Source: Lewinellaceae bacterium (GTDB taxonomy: Bacteria; Bacteroidota; Bacteroidia; Chitinophagales; Saprospiraceae). Taken from it: a stretch of DNA of 64,000 bases. Every line of letters begins with the position of its first letter. The first letter of the stretch is position 1. The translations under genes were made by a program, and so were the position numbers. The notes under the pieces are model-generated. The model did not search any database, was not told the DNA's origin, and saw only the letters and a program-made list of their open reading frames with translations. Below are positions 43,929-52,474 of the stretch, piece after piece. The stretch spans positions 868,001 through 932,000 of the forward strand of contig JACJYG010000005.1 in NCBI GenBank assembly GCA_020636215.1, read 5' to 3'.

Positions 43929-45281
43929 CTACGGGAAGATTGCACCATAGATCAGGCCGGAGGCAGTAGCCATGACGACTACCAGCAGTACATACACCAG
44001 GGTTTTCTGCGTTCCCATTACATCCCGGATCACCAACATATTCGGTAAAGACAAAGAAGGGCCCGCCAGTAACAGGGCGAGGGCCGGCCCTTTGCCCATG
44101 CCGGCAGCCATGAGGCCCTGCAGGATGGGGACTTCCGTAAGAGTGGCGAAGTACATAAATGCGCCTACCACCGATGCGAACAGGTTGGAAAAGAAGGAGT
44201 TGCCCCCAACCAGCCACATCACCCACTCATTGGGTATAATGCCTGCCATTTTTGTATCACCGTGCGTGGACCCCAACAGAAAACCCGCTGCCAGCACACC
44301 TAAAGCCAGCAAAGGCAGGATCTGCTTGGCAAAATCCCAGGAAGCCATCGTCCACTCCCTGTTGTCAGGGTCTACCTTGTCCACTATAGTAATGATGCTG
44401 AGTGCAGCCATACCTACTACCATTGGGATAAGAGGGGAAGAAAAAAAGATTGCAGCGGCGGCAGTAAGCAAAGCCCCGGCCAAAACATACGGCCAGCGAA
44501 GCTTCAAGATGAAGAGCAGGGACACGAGTAGCAACAGGGCAAAAAAAGCGGTTATTAGCCATTTATTGGACCAAATCCAGTACCACAGGCCGCTATTAAC
44601 CTCCTCGCCGGGCTGGCCCCAATTGGCGAATATCAGGATCATCACCAGGGTGAAAAAGTGAAAGGCCGTTTGCCAAAAAGGGCGTTTTTCCGGGACGTCC
44701 GGAAAAGTCAATTGCTCGGCCTCCTTAACCTTTTCTTCTTTCCGATATAAGAGTGCCATCACCATGCCGATAACCACCGAGAACAATACAGCGCCTATGA
44801 CGCGGGCGACGCCCATTTCAAATCCAAGAATGCGGGCCGTCAGAATAATGGCCAGTATATTGATGGCCGGGCCGGAATAGAGGAAGGCGATCGCCGGCCC
44901 CAGGCCGGCTCCTCGTTTGTGGATGCTCGAAAATAGTGGGAGAATGGTGCAACTACATACTGCCAGTATGGAGCCGGAAACCGAAGCAACTGTATAGGCT
45001 ACCCATTTTTTGGCCCTGGCGCCAAAGTATCGGATAACCGCTCCCTGGCTGATGAATACGGAAATTACTCCGGCAATAAAAAAAGCCGGTAGCAGGCAGA
45101 GAATGACGTGTTCGCGGGCATACCAACGGGTGAGGTCAAACATCGCCAGGATAGCTTCCCGGAAACTTGCTTCGTTCACCGGCATGAAAAAGGCGAACAA
45201 AAAAGCAGCGATCATCCACGCCAGAATACCCAATTCCTTTTTCCATCCCATTGCTCCTCGTTTTTTAGTGGCTTTGGGCAA
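43929..45281 (-). CDS. ArsP/SO_0444-type organoarsenical permease
   Basis: The 450-residue protein has two halves of about five transmembrane helices. The signature CSCTILPLFSSIHKRGAGLGPA (Cys-Ser-Cys, about 103-124) and a second block AALTEVPILQGLMAAGMGKGPALALLLAGPSLSLPN-like region near the end identify the permease DUF318/ArsP family. ArsP exports trivalent organoarsenicals, with conserved cysteines binding the arsenic; some members instead carry other metals. Start chosen at ATG 45281 (basic N-terminus PKATKKRGAMGWKKE). It is preceded by the small thioredoxin gene (36 bases) and followed by the ArsF-like gene. Confidence 0.85.
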   Translation of the reverse strand: MPKATKKRGAMGWKKELGILAWMIAAFLFAFFMPVNEASFREAILAMFDLTRWYAREHVILCLLPAFFIAGVISVFISQGAVIRYFGARAKKWVAYTVASVSGSILAVCSCTILPLFSSIHKRGAGLGPAIAFLYSGPAINILAIILTARILGFEMGVARVIGAVLFSVVIGMVMALLYRKEEKVKEAEQLTFPDVPEKRPFWQTAFHFFTLVMILIFANWGQPGEEVNSGLWYWIWSNKWLITAFFALLLLVSLLFILKLRWPYVLAGALLTAAAAIFFSSPLIPMVVGMAALSIITIVDKVDPDNREWTMASWDFAKQILPLLALGVLAAGFLLGSTHGDTKMAGIIPNEWVMWLVGGNSFFSNLFASVVGAFMYFATLTEVPILQGLMAAGMGKGPALALLLAGPSLSLPNMLVIRDVMGTQKTLVYVLLVVVMATASGLIYGAIFP

Positions 45282-45317
45282 CAGAAAGAACCCCTGGAAT
45301 TAATCTTTTCCTGGCGC

Positions 45318-45551
45318 TCAATTCAGAATGGCTTTCAGCTCTTCCAGGCTTGGTATCCGCCCCTTGATCCGGACTTCCTCGTCGATTACCACAGCAGGTG
45401 TGGATAGGATGTTATAAGCCAGGATCTGTTGCATGTCTTCCACTTTTTCAACCTTGGCTTCCACACCCAATTCCTCCAATGCTTTGAGCACTAATGCTTC
45501 AGTCCGTTTACATTTCGGACAGCCGGGGCCCAGAATTTTGATGTTTTTCAT
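45318..45551 (-). CDS. Small thioredoxin-like protein (glutaredoxin/MTH895 type)
   Basis: The 77-residue protein begins MKNIKILGPGCPKCKRTEAL with the redox pair C11-P-K-C14 and ends in SLEELKAILN. The length and GPGCPKCK motif fit the TM0996/MTH895 redox-active subfamily, which often accompanies ArsP/SO_0444-type permeases in arsenic operons. It probably reduces arsenic or protein disulfides in the cytoplasm for the permease. An operator-like sequence nearly identical to that of arsR sits 3 bases upstream of its start. Confidence 0.88.
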   Translation of the reverse strand: MKNIKILGPGCPKCKRTEALVLKALEELGVEAKVEKVEDMQQILAYNILSTPAVVIDEEVRIKGRIPSLEELKAILN

Positions 45552-45554
45552 GTC

Positions 45555-45579
45555 TTATAGTTTATAGGCGAAATACGAT
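45555..45579 (-). promoter_or_regulatory. ArsR-operator-like site before the thioredoxin gene
   Basis: The 25 bases match 21 of 25 with the site before arsR, with the same 3-base distance to the start codon; shared words are TTATAGTTTAT and AAATACGAT (plus-strand reading). Here the palindrome centre is changed, so it may be a weaker site or a second promoter. Confidence 0.5.
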
Positions 45580-45627
45580 GAAAGCCCGCAAAAAAACACT
45601 GATTTTTATCATCAGTGCAGGAGATTT

Positions 45628-45933
45628 TTATCCCTCTTCAAAAAAGGCCGCGAACATAGCCCGGGCTTCCCGCCAGTTTTCCCGGTTGATACAGTATTTG
45701 ACTTTGGGGGGTTCAACTGTGCCCTGGATCAAGCCTGCATTTTTCAGTTCTTTCAAATGCTGAGATACAGAAGATTGCGCCATAGGTAGTTCCTCAACGA
45801 TATTTCCGACATAACAGGCGCACTGCTTGTCCAGAAAACGGAGGATATAAACTCTTGCCGGATGGGACAGCGCTTTGGCATAGCGGGCGATTCGTTCTTG
45901 TCCGGCAGTATATGGAACTGTCTTGGTGGGCAT
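45628..45933 (-). CDS. arsR: ArsR-family metalloregulator
   Basis: The 101-residue protein is a winged-helix ArsR/SmtB repressor: YAKALSHPARVYILRFLDKQ, then Cys38-Ala-Cys40 in the recognition-region turn (CACYVGNIVEEL) and the DNA-reading helix MAQSSVSQHLKELKNAGLIQG. The CxC pair is the classic arsenite-binding site. It is the first gene of the operon arsR - thioredoxin - permease - ArsF - ArsG, all on the minus strand from 45933 to 42715. An arsenic-triggered derepression of the set is inferred. A palindromic site lies 3 bases before its ATG. Confidence 0.92.
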   Translation of the reverse strand: MPTKTVPYTAGQERIARYAKALSHPARVYILRFLDKQCACYVGNIVEELPMAQSSVSQHLKELKNAGLIQGTVEPPKVKYCINRENWREARAMFAAFFEEG

Positions 45934-45936
45934 GGT

Positions 45937-45961
45937 TTATAGTTTATCGTAAAAATACGAT
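45937..45961 (-). promoter_or_regulatory. Palindromic operator before arsR
   Basis: ATCGTA-AAAA-TACGAT (45946-45961) is a perfect 6-bp inverted repeat around four bases, followed towards the gene by TATAAACTATAA-type sequence (minus strand). Position at the start codon of an ArsR gene, plus the near-copy before the thioredoxin gene, makes it the likely repressor site. Confidence 0.6.
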
Positions 45962-46093
45962 TGTCTTAAAGGAGCTGAAAATTTTTTAGATGTTTTTTTT
46001 GGGAGGCCTTATAGCTGTTTTGTTACGGCCAAACAAGAGTTTGGCTGTGCCTTCCTATCTGCCAAAATCCAGTCTGGCAGCCCCTTTTCTCCT

Positions 46094-46111
46094 CTTTACA
46101 GAAACTTAACA
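46094..46111 (+). promoter_or_regulatory. Pho-box-like direct repeat before the lipoprotein/TonB receptor genes
   Basis: CTTTACAGAAACTTAACA has two 7-base half-sites spaced by four bases. Its twin is at 21807-21824 before btaA. It ends 18 bases before an exact -7 element, which places it over the -33 region, as expected for an activator such as PhoB. Confidence 0.6.
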
Positions 46112-46129
46112 CAAGCATAACACCGAGTT

Positions 46130-46137
46130 TATTTTTG
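46130..46137 (+). promoter_or_regulatory. -7 element TATTTTTG for the lipoprotein gene
   Basis: Exact TAnnTTTG match with the Pho-box-like site just upstream and a leader of about 80 bases to the ATG at 46226. Confidence 0.6.
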
Positions 46138-46225
46138 CTGTCGTCCTTTGCACCATCCAAATGAGAGGAGAAAAAAATGCTCTTGTGTGGTTTTTAGCAA
46201 TTATAAAACAAAATCAGAAGTTGTA

Positions 46226-47890
46226 ATGAAGAACTTTAAGCTATTCTTTTTCGCAATCCTGCCCATTGTGGCTGTTACGGCATTCTCCGCCTGTAATAAG
46301 GACAATAATCCGGATCCTGTGGTGACGGTCATTGATATCACGGGTACGGTTACGGATCAGGACGGTGCTGCACTTGATGGTGTAGCTGTCGCTTCCAGTA
46401 ATGGGCAAAATGCTACGACTGCCGCCGATGGCAAGTACACGATCACGGGTGTTGAAAAGGCAGGCGCCTTGACTTTTACGAAGGATGGGTATGTTGCAAA
46501 AACGGAATTCGTTAATAACCGGACATCTATAAATGTACAGTTGGTTACCACGGCTTTCACCGAAACCACTTATGAAGAAGTCACCTTTGAAAAGGCTTGT
46601 GACGCTGGTGATATGGACATTACAGAAGTAACGGTTACAGACCGTGGCGAAGGCACTGGTACCTTGACCTGGACTAAAAATAAGGTATACATCCTCAACG
46701 GTTTCGTTTTCGTTAACAGCGGCCAGACGCTGACTATCGAAGCAGGCACTGTTGTAAAAGGCGCTTCCGGGCAGGGCGAGCGCGCTTCTGCACTCATCGT
46801 TGCCCAGGGAGGCAAACTGGAAGCCAAAGGTACGGCTGACCTGCCGATCATCTTTACTTCTGAATCAGACGAACTCTCCCGTGACGTAGATGGCAACCTT
46901 TGCCTTGGCACCTCTCTGCCGGCTTCTGCTCGTGGATTGTGGGGTGGCGTCATTGTATTGGGTAAGGCAGATATCACAGCTGCTACCGAAACCCGTAACA
47001 TTGAAGGTATTCCGAGCACAGAGCCGCGCGGCATATATGGTGGTTCCGACGATGCGGATAACAGCGGTACGATCGAGTATGTTTCCATCCGTCACGGTGG
47101 AACGGACATTGGCGCCGGCAACGAGATCAACGGCCTGACGATGGGCGGAGTTGGCAACGGCACCACGATTAACTACGTTGAAGTTTTCAGCAACAAAGAT
47201 GATGGTTACGAATGGTTTGGTGGTACGGTGAACACCAAGCACCTGGTTTCTGCCTACTGCGGCGACGACTGCTTCGATTACGATGAAGGCTGGCGTGGGA
47301 AGAACCAATTCTGGCTGGCCTATCAGGCAGATGATACCGGCGACCGCGGTGGCGAACATGATGGCGGCCCGAGCGATTGCGAAACTTGTGAGCCTTACGC
47401 AACGCCTATGATCTATAACGTTTCTTCTCGTGGCAATGGGAATGGCCGCGCCATCACCTTCCGCGATAATGCCGGTGGCGAGTATCACAACTCCATTTTT
47501 TGGAACTGGCAGCGCGGTGTGGATATCGAAGTACGCGCCAGCATCGCCGATTCTTACGATCAGTTTGTGGCCGGCCGCCTCAAGTTTACCGATAATATCC
47601 TTTTCCAAATTCCGGATCGTTGGATGACCATCGGAAATGAAGACAGCGGCGATGTTACCGCAGAGCAGGCTGCCCTGGATGCATACTTCAACGATGCCGC
47701 CAACAACATCAAGGTGGAAGACCCGCAACTGAATGCCGATCTCTCTCCGGTAGCCGGTGGCCCGGCAGCTTCGGCGACCCTTGCCGCCCCGAGCGACGGT
47801 TTTTTTGAAAATGCTCCGTACAAAGGCGCTTTCGCTCCGGGTGTAGACACCTGGATCCAAGGCTGGACGCGCATTGCCGATGAACTTTAA
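46226..47890 (+). CDS. Beta-helix lipoprotein with carboxypeptidase-regulatory-like domain
   Basis: From ATG 46226 (MKNFKLFFFAILPIVAV) the 554-residue protein has a lipoprotein signal ending TAFSAC. A CarboxypepD_reg-like Ig domain follows (about 35-100; ITGTVTDQDGAALDGVAVAS), then a long beta-rich, Asp/Gly-rich part (about 110-540) with parallel beta-helix character (QTLTIEAGTVVKG, GLWGGVIVLGKA, GTIEYVSIRHGG, INYVEVFSNKDDGYEWFGG). It has the look of a surface-exposed lipoprotein working with the TonB receptor encoded next. It is unlike SusD. Its promoter region carries a Pho-box-like site. The ligand is not known. Confidence 0.82.
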   Translation: MKNFKLFFFAILPIVAVTAFSACNKDNNPDPVVTVIDITGTVTDQDGAALDGVAVASSNGQNATTAADGKYTITGVEKAGALTFTKDGYVAKTEFVNNRTSINVQLVTTAFTETTYEEVTFEKACDAGDMDITEVTVTDRGEGTGTLTWTKNKVYILNGFVFVNSGQTLTIEAGTVVKGASGQGERASALIVAQGGKLEAKGTADLPIIFTSESDELSRDVDGNLCLGTSLPASARGLWGGVIVLGKADITAATETRNIEGIPSTEPRGIYGGSDDADNSGTIEYVSIRHGGTDIGAGNEINGLTMGGVGNGTTINYVEVFSNKDDGYEWFGGTVNTKHLVSAYCGDDCFDYDEGWRGKNQFWLAYQADDTGDRGGEHDGGPSDCETCEPYATPMIYNVSSRGNGNGRAITFRDNAGGEYHNSIFWNWQRGVDIEVRASIADSYDQFVAGRLKFTDNILFQIPDRWMTIGNEDSGDVTAEQAALDAYFNDAANNIKVEDPQLNADLSPVAGGPAASATLAAPSDGFFENAPYKGAFAPGVDTWIQGWTRIADEL

Positions 47891-47918
47891 TTTGAAGATC
47901 GAAATTCGATAAATAGGC

Positions 47919-47951
47919 AAAAGCATTCCTGATTTTTTCAGGAATGCTTTT
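47919..47951 (+). terminator. Terminator after the beta-helix lipoprotein gene
   Basis: AAAAGCATTCCTGA (47919-47932) and its exact complement TCAGGAATGCTTTT (47938-47951) around a five-T loop. It lies 28 bases after the stop and can reduce read-through into the receptor gene. Confidence 0.75.
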
Positions 47952-48026
47952 GTCGTGTAATTTTAGCCAAACTTTAAGCACAACCAGCTGTTATAGCGCA
48001 TTGTTTTACATCACTACTTTTATATT

Positions 48027-50891
48027 ATGAAAAATGTACTGCTTTTCTTGCTAGTTGCCCTGGCTGTTTCCCTTAATGCCGAAACCGGGATCATCCGGGG
48101 TAAGGTCATCGAAGCGTCTACAGGGCTCGAAGTCATTGGTGGAACCGTTCAGGTTGATGGCGCTGCCGTCGGCACGATAACTGACATTGACGGATCCTTC
48201 AGCCTTAAACTGGAGCCAGGCAACTATTCCCTGGTATTTTCCTACGTCGGCTTTGCCGCCAAAAGAATGGAAGGTGTCGAAGTAAAAGCCGGTGATGTTA
48301 CGGTTTTGGGAGACATCCTTCTGGAAGAAGCATCGATCACTATTGATGAAGTGGTCGTGGCGGCAAAAAAAATACAGACGAGTGAAGCGGCGATGCAAAC
48401 CCTGCAGCGCAAGAGTATAAAAACCCTGGACGCCATTTCCAGCCAGGCTTTCAGCCTGCGCGGCGATAATGACGCGGCCTCCGCAGTGCGCCGCGTACCT
48501 GGGGTGTCGGTACAGGATGGGAAATATGTCTACATCCGCGGCCTGGGCGACCGCTACAGCAAAACTACGCTGAATGGCGCTAACATCCCCGGCCTGGACC
48601 CCGATCGCAACACCGTGCAGATGGACTTGTTTCCCACCAACCTGCTGGACAACATCGTCATCTATAAAAACTTTACCCCTGACCTGCCCGGTGACTTCAC
48701 CGGCGGACTGGTGGATGTAGCCACCAAAGATTTCCCCGAAGACTTCACCATGGCGGCCACTCTGGGCTTTGGCTACAACTCACAGGTTACTTTCAACAAC
48801 AATTTCCTGACCTACGCCGGTGGAAATACGGATTGGCTGGGATATGACAATGGTAGCCGCGATTTCCCCGCCCAATTGAATAATAACCTGCCCACCTTTG
48901 GCGATGCCCTGAGCAATCCGGCTGCCGCCAGCCAACTGAGCGCCGCCACCCTCGCCCTGAACAATGAACTGGCGCCTTCGACAGAAGCGCCAATGCCCAA
49001 CCATAATTTCTCATTTTCTATCGGAAATCAGAAAAGCTTGTTCGGTAAGCCTTTCGGCTTTATCGGCAGCTTGACTTATCGCCGTGATTTTTCGGGTTAT
49101 GAAGACGGCTTTACGGGCCGGTATACGCTGGCCCAGGCGGGGGTGTCAAGTTTGACCACTCAACGGGAACTGAAAGACAGCCGTTTCTCGGACAACGTAG
49201 TCCTGGGCGGTATGCTGAATGGCTCCATCAAATTGAACAGCTTCAATAAGATCGGCATTAACCTGCTGCGCAACCAATCCGGGCAATCGGATACTCGTTT
49301 CCAGGAAGGCCGTGTTTCCGGCGGCTCTTCCGATGGCGTATACCAGGAACGCACCCTGGCCTATCAGCAGCGGGATCTTTCCTCTATTCAGCTCAAAGGG
49401 GAGCATGCGCTGGGGGAGGCTCAAAAGTTTAAAATCGACTGGATCTCCTCTTATACGCTTTCCGGAATGAAACAACCGGACCTGCGCTTTGTCAATAACT
49501 TCTTCGAAGCCCCGGACCGCTACATCATCGACCCGGCGGAAGACATTCCGCCCACCCGCTTCCGCCGGACTATGGACGAAACCACTTTCGACAACGTCCT
49601 GAACCTGCAATATGATTTCACCAATTGGACGGGAAAGAAGGGTAACTTCAAATTCGGCGGCGCTTATCTGATGCGCAACCGGGAATTCCGCGAACAGACA
49701 TTCCGCTACGAGAATTTCGAAGCCGGAAATATCAGTGATTTCAAGAATTTCGTGGACGATAAAAACGTCTTTTCCACCGAGAATTATTCCGGCGTTTTCA
49801 TTGCTGACTTTTCAGAAGGCCGCAACCAGTATGACTCTGATATGAGTATCCTGGGCGCTTATGGTATGACGGAACTTCCGGTAACAGCCAATCTGAAGGC
49901 TATTCTGGGAGCAAGGGCGGAGCAAACGATCCTCAACTTCACCAGTTTTAGCGAAGTCAACCCGATCAATGATGAAGAATTCCTGAATGAGTGGAATATT
50001 CTGCCTTCCGCTTCTTTGATCTACGAACTGGTAAAAGATAAGATGAACCTGCGCCTGGCCTACGGCCATACCATTGCGCGGCCTACCTTCCGTGAAATCG
50101 CCCCGATCTCCATTTTTGATGAGATCCGCAACGTAATCGTTTCCGGAAATGAGCAGCTCAAGATCACCGAAATTGATAACTACGACTTGCGCTGGGAATA
50201 CTTTTTTGGCCGTGGTGAAATGATCTCCGTCAGTGGTTTTTATAAGCAATTTTCCGACCCGATCGAGTTGATCGTAGTTTCTACAACGGGAGGAGGTACG
50301 CCGGAATTCCGGTATCGGAACTTGGGTAGTGTGCTCAATCCACAAACCGGCGAGCTGATCTTTACCGGCGATAACCAGGCGAAATTGTATGGCGCAGAAT
50401 TGGAAGTGCGCAAAGACCTGGCTTTCCTCAACCTGCCGGAACTGAGTATTGGAGCCAACCTGGCTTACATTTACTCTGAGGCGCCCATTCCACAGGATGA
50501 ACTGGCGCCCAAGCAGGTGCTCAATCCAGAGGTAAGTGATACACGCCCCTTGTATGGCCAGTCTCCTTACATCGTAAACGCTTACCTGAACTACATTACC
50601 GAGTCTGGCCGCACCAAGGCCAGCCTGAACTTCAACGTGCAGGGAGAACGCCTCTTCCTGGTGTCGGTTGGCGCAACCCCCGATGTATACGAACAACCTT
50701 TTCCTTCCCTGGGCTTCAGGGTCTCTCAGATGGTCGGCCAGCACCTGGATTTGAGCTTGTCGTTGAACAACTTGCTGAACCCGGAGTTCAAGCGTACTTA
50801 CGAATTTGGTGGACAGGAATATTACTTCCGGCGTTACCAGTCGGGCAGTTCGATTTCTGTTGGCCTGTCGTATAAGATTCAGAATAACTAA
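48027..50891 (+). CDS. TonB-dependent outer-membrane receptor
   Basis: The 954-residue protein has a signal peptide (FLLVALAVSLNA), a CarboxypepD_reg-like N-terminal domain (about 22-105; IIRGKVIEASTGLEVIGGTV), a plug (about 130-240; LRGDNDAASAVRRVPGVSVQDGKY and YVYIRGLGDRYSKTTLNGA), and a 22-strand-type barrel to the end. No clear TonB box was located. It follows the beta-helix lipoprotein by 136 bases and precedes a PiT-like carrier. That order, with a Pho-box-like site at the head, makes a phosphorus compound a reasonable cargo guess. Confidence 0.93.
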   Translation: MKNVLLFLLVALAVSLNAETGIIRGKVIEASTGLEVIGGTVQVDGAAVGTITDIDGSFSLKLEPGNYSLVFSYVGFAAKRMEGVEVKAGDVTVLGDILLEEASITIDEVVVAAKKIQTSEAAMQTLQRKSIKTLDAISSQAFSLRGDNDAASAVRRVPGVSVQDGKYVYIRGLGDRYSKTTLNGANIPGLDPDRNTVQMDLFPTNLLDNIVIYKNFTPDLPGDFTGGLVDVATKDFPEDFTMAATLGFGYNSQVTFNNNFLTYAGGNTDWLGYDNGSRDFPAQLNNNLPTFGDALSNPAAASQLSAATLALNNELAPSTEAPMPNHNFSFSIGNQKSLFGKPFGFIGSLTYRRDFSGYEDGFTGRYTLAQAGVSSLTTQRELKDSRFSDNVVLGGMLNGSIKLNSFNKIGINLLRNQSGQSDTRFQEGRVSGGSSDGVYQERTLAYQQRDLSSIQLKGEHALGEAQKFKIDWISSYTLSGMKQPDLRFVNNFFEAPDRYIIDPAEDIPPTRFRRTMDETTFDNVLNLQYDFTNWTGKKGNFKFGGAYLMRNREFREQTFRYENFEAGNISDFKNFVDDKNVFSTENYSGVFIADFSEGRNQYDSDMSILGAYGMTELPVTANLKAILGARAEQTILNFTSFSEVNPINDEEFLNEWNILPSASLIYELVKDKMNLRLAYGHTIARPTFREIAPISIFDEIRNVIVSGNEQLKITEIDNYDLRWEYFFGRGEMISVSGFYKQFSDPIELIVVSTTGGGTPEFRYRNLGSVLNPQTGELIFTGDNQAKLYGAELEVRKDLAFLNLPELSIGANLAYIYSEAPIPQDELAPKQVLNPEVSDTRPLYGQSPYIVNAYLNYITESGRTKASLNFNVQGERLFLVSVGATPDVYEQPFPSLGFRVSQMVGQHLDLSLSLNNLLNPEFKRTYEFGGQEYYFRRYQSGSSISVGLSYKIQNN

Positions 50892-50916
50892 ACCGAAAAG
50901 GGCGGATAAAATATAG

Positions 50917-50946
50917 GAAGCCGGGAGTCTGGTTCCCGGCTTCTTT
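50917..50946 (+). terminator. Terminator after the TonB receptor gene
   Basis: GAAGCCGGGA (50917-50926) and TCCCGGCTTC (50934-50943) with a 7-base loop, followed by TTT, 25 bases after the stop. Confidence 0.75.
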
Positions 50947-50981
50947 CCCGCCGCTCTTTCGTGGGACTGGTAAAATCCTCG

Positions 50982-51989
50982 ATGTCCCTGCTTTTTCCTA
51001 TTTTGGGCATCGAAACAAAACCAACTGCACACCTAATGGACGCTTCCCTCGTGATTATGTGGCTCGGCTTTGCCCTGGCAGGCTATTCTGTTGTTGGCAA
51101 TGACAGCATCCAAACCCTCGGTACCTTTTTAAGCTCCAATGAACAACGTTCCTGGGTGGTGCTTTGGCTTTTCGCCGGGAGTATTCTCACCGCCACCATG
51201 GTATATGGATGGTACCATTATAATGGGGATGTTTCTTACGACCGCCTGGCCAAGTACCCGCTTCCCGATCCTTTTGCCTGGTATTACCTCTTGCCGCCCC
51301 TGGTGCTCATGGCCCTGACCCGCACCGGTATCCCGGTCAGCACTTCCTTTATGGTCCTCACCTTTTTCAATCCGGAGAACCTGCAGAAAATGATCATGAA
51401 GTCGGTCTATGGTTATGGGCTGGCTTTTGTAGTGGCCATCCTGTTGTACCTGGCTATTGCCAAAATTGTAGAAAAGTATTTCATTGAATCGGAGCCTACC
51501 CCGAAGGAATTCCGGATTTGGGTGCCCTTGCAATGGCTATCCACCGGTTTCCTCTGGTCGCAGTGGCTGATTCAGGATTTTGCCAATATATTTGTTTACC
51601 TGCCCCGTTCCCTAAGCGGTACAGGTTTGGTGCTTTCCCTGCTATTGTTGCTGGTTTTGCTGGCCTACATTTTCTATAGCAAGGGTGGAGCGATCCAGAA
51701 TATCGTAAAATCCAAGACCAATACGGTTGATATCCGCTCGGCTACGATCATCGACTTTACTTATGGCCTGGTGCTCTACTTTTTTAAGGAACTCAGCAAC
51801 GTCCCGATGAGCACCACCTGGGTATTCGTAGGTTTGCTGGCTGGCCGCGAGATCGCGATCCATTTCCAACTGGAGCGAAAATTCTCCAAAAAGATCGGCC
51901 GGATGGTGCTGCTGGATATGGGCAAGATCTTCTTCGGCCTAATGGTGAGTATTCTGCTGGTCTTTGTGATCCAGTTTTTGTCGAAGTGA
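50982..51989 (+). CDS. PiT-like (PHO4-related) inner-membrane phosphate carrier
   Basis: The 335-residue protein (ATG 50982; a GTG at 50961 is possible) has about eight hydrophobic segments. Two regions look like the duplicated PiT signature: GYSVVGNDSIQTLGTFLSSN (near residue 35-55) and FFKELSNVPMSTTWVFVGLLAGREIA (near 270-295), resembling GANDxANxxGT and xSTTHxxVGxxxG of phosphate:cation symporters. It is shorter than usual PiT proteins and the match is distant. With the neighbouring TonB receptor it could complete a phosphate uptake route. A separate permease of unknown substrate is the alternative. Confidence 0.6.
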   Translation: MSLLFPILGIETKPTAHLMDASLVIMWLGFALAGYSVVGNDSIQTLGTFLSSNEQRSWVVLWLFAGSILTATMVYGWYHYNGDVSYDRLAKYPLPDPFAWYYLLPPLVLMALTRTGIPVSTSFMVLTFFNPENLQKMIMKSVYGYGLAFVVAILLYLAIAKIVEKYFIESEPTPKEFRIWVPLQWLSTGFLWSQWLIQDFANIFVYLPRSLSGTGLVLSLLLLLVLLAYIFYSKGGAIQNIVKSKTNTVDIRSATIIDFTYGLVLYFFKELSNVPMSTTWVFVGLLAGREIAIHFQLERKFSKKIGRMVLLDMGKIFFGLMVSILLVFVIQFLSK

Positions 51990-52091
51990 ACAAAGTGAAT
52001 GGGCTGCATGGCTTATTGTTGAATGGCTGCCCAAGAGTGCGCCTTTCAACCATTCAGCCCACCAACTATTCAGCCGTTTTTCTGGCGCACC

Positions 52092-52373
52092 CTAGATGAT
52101 CTCCTCAAACTCATCCTCTTCCTCCATCGGGTTGAGGCGCTCCAGTGCAGCAGTGTGTATCCGGCGCATGGTGTTCATTTGCTCGATGGCAGCCTCGATA
52201 AAGGCATCGTCTGCCAGGCGGTAGATGTCGTCTACATTATTGATAGGGCCACCCGTGCGAAATTTAAAGGCCAACTCAAAAAGCCCCGATTCAAATTTAA
52301 CGATGAACTTGTTCTCCAACTGGAAGATGGTGATCTTTAATGTAGGATGGTCGATGTATCCGGCGATGCGCAT
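52092..52373 (-). CDS. Hypothetical protein, 93 residues
   Basis: The protein starts MRIAGYIDHPTLKITIFQLE and continues FIVKFESGLFELAFKFR, with conserved-looking features: a beta-strand-rich N-terminal half and a helical C-terminus (IEQMNTMRRIHTAALERLN) ending in a very acidic EEEDEFEEII. No family is recognised. It faces the PiT-like gene convergently, separated by repeat-like GTTGAATGG words, and lies 101 bases downstream of the DUF2520 gene on the same strand. Confidence 0.7.
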   Translation of the reverse strand: MRIAGYIDHPTLKITIFQLENKFIVKFESGLFELAFKFRTGGPINNVDDIYRLADDAFIEAAIEQMNTMRRIHTAALERLNPMEEEDEFEEII

Positions 52374-52474
52374 TGGAATGGTTGATTGTTAAATGGTGTA
52401 ACTATTCAGTCTCCCGCTATAGTTGAATGGGGCGCCTATGGGTAAGGTTCTAAGGCTCCGGGTTGCCAAACCCT

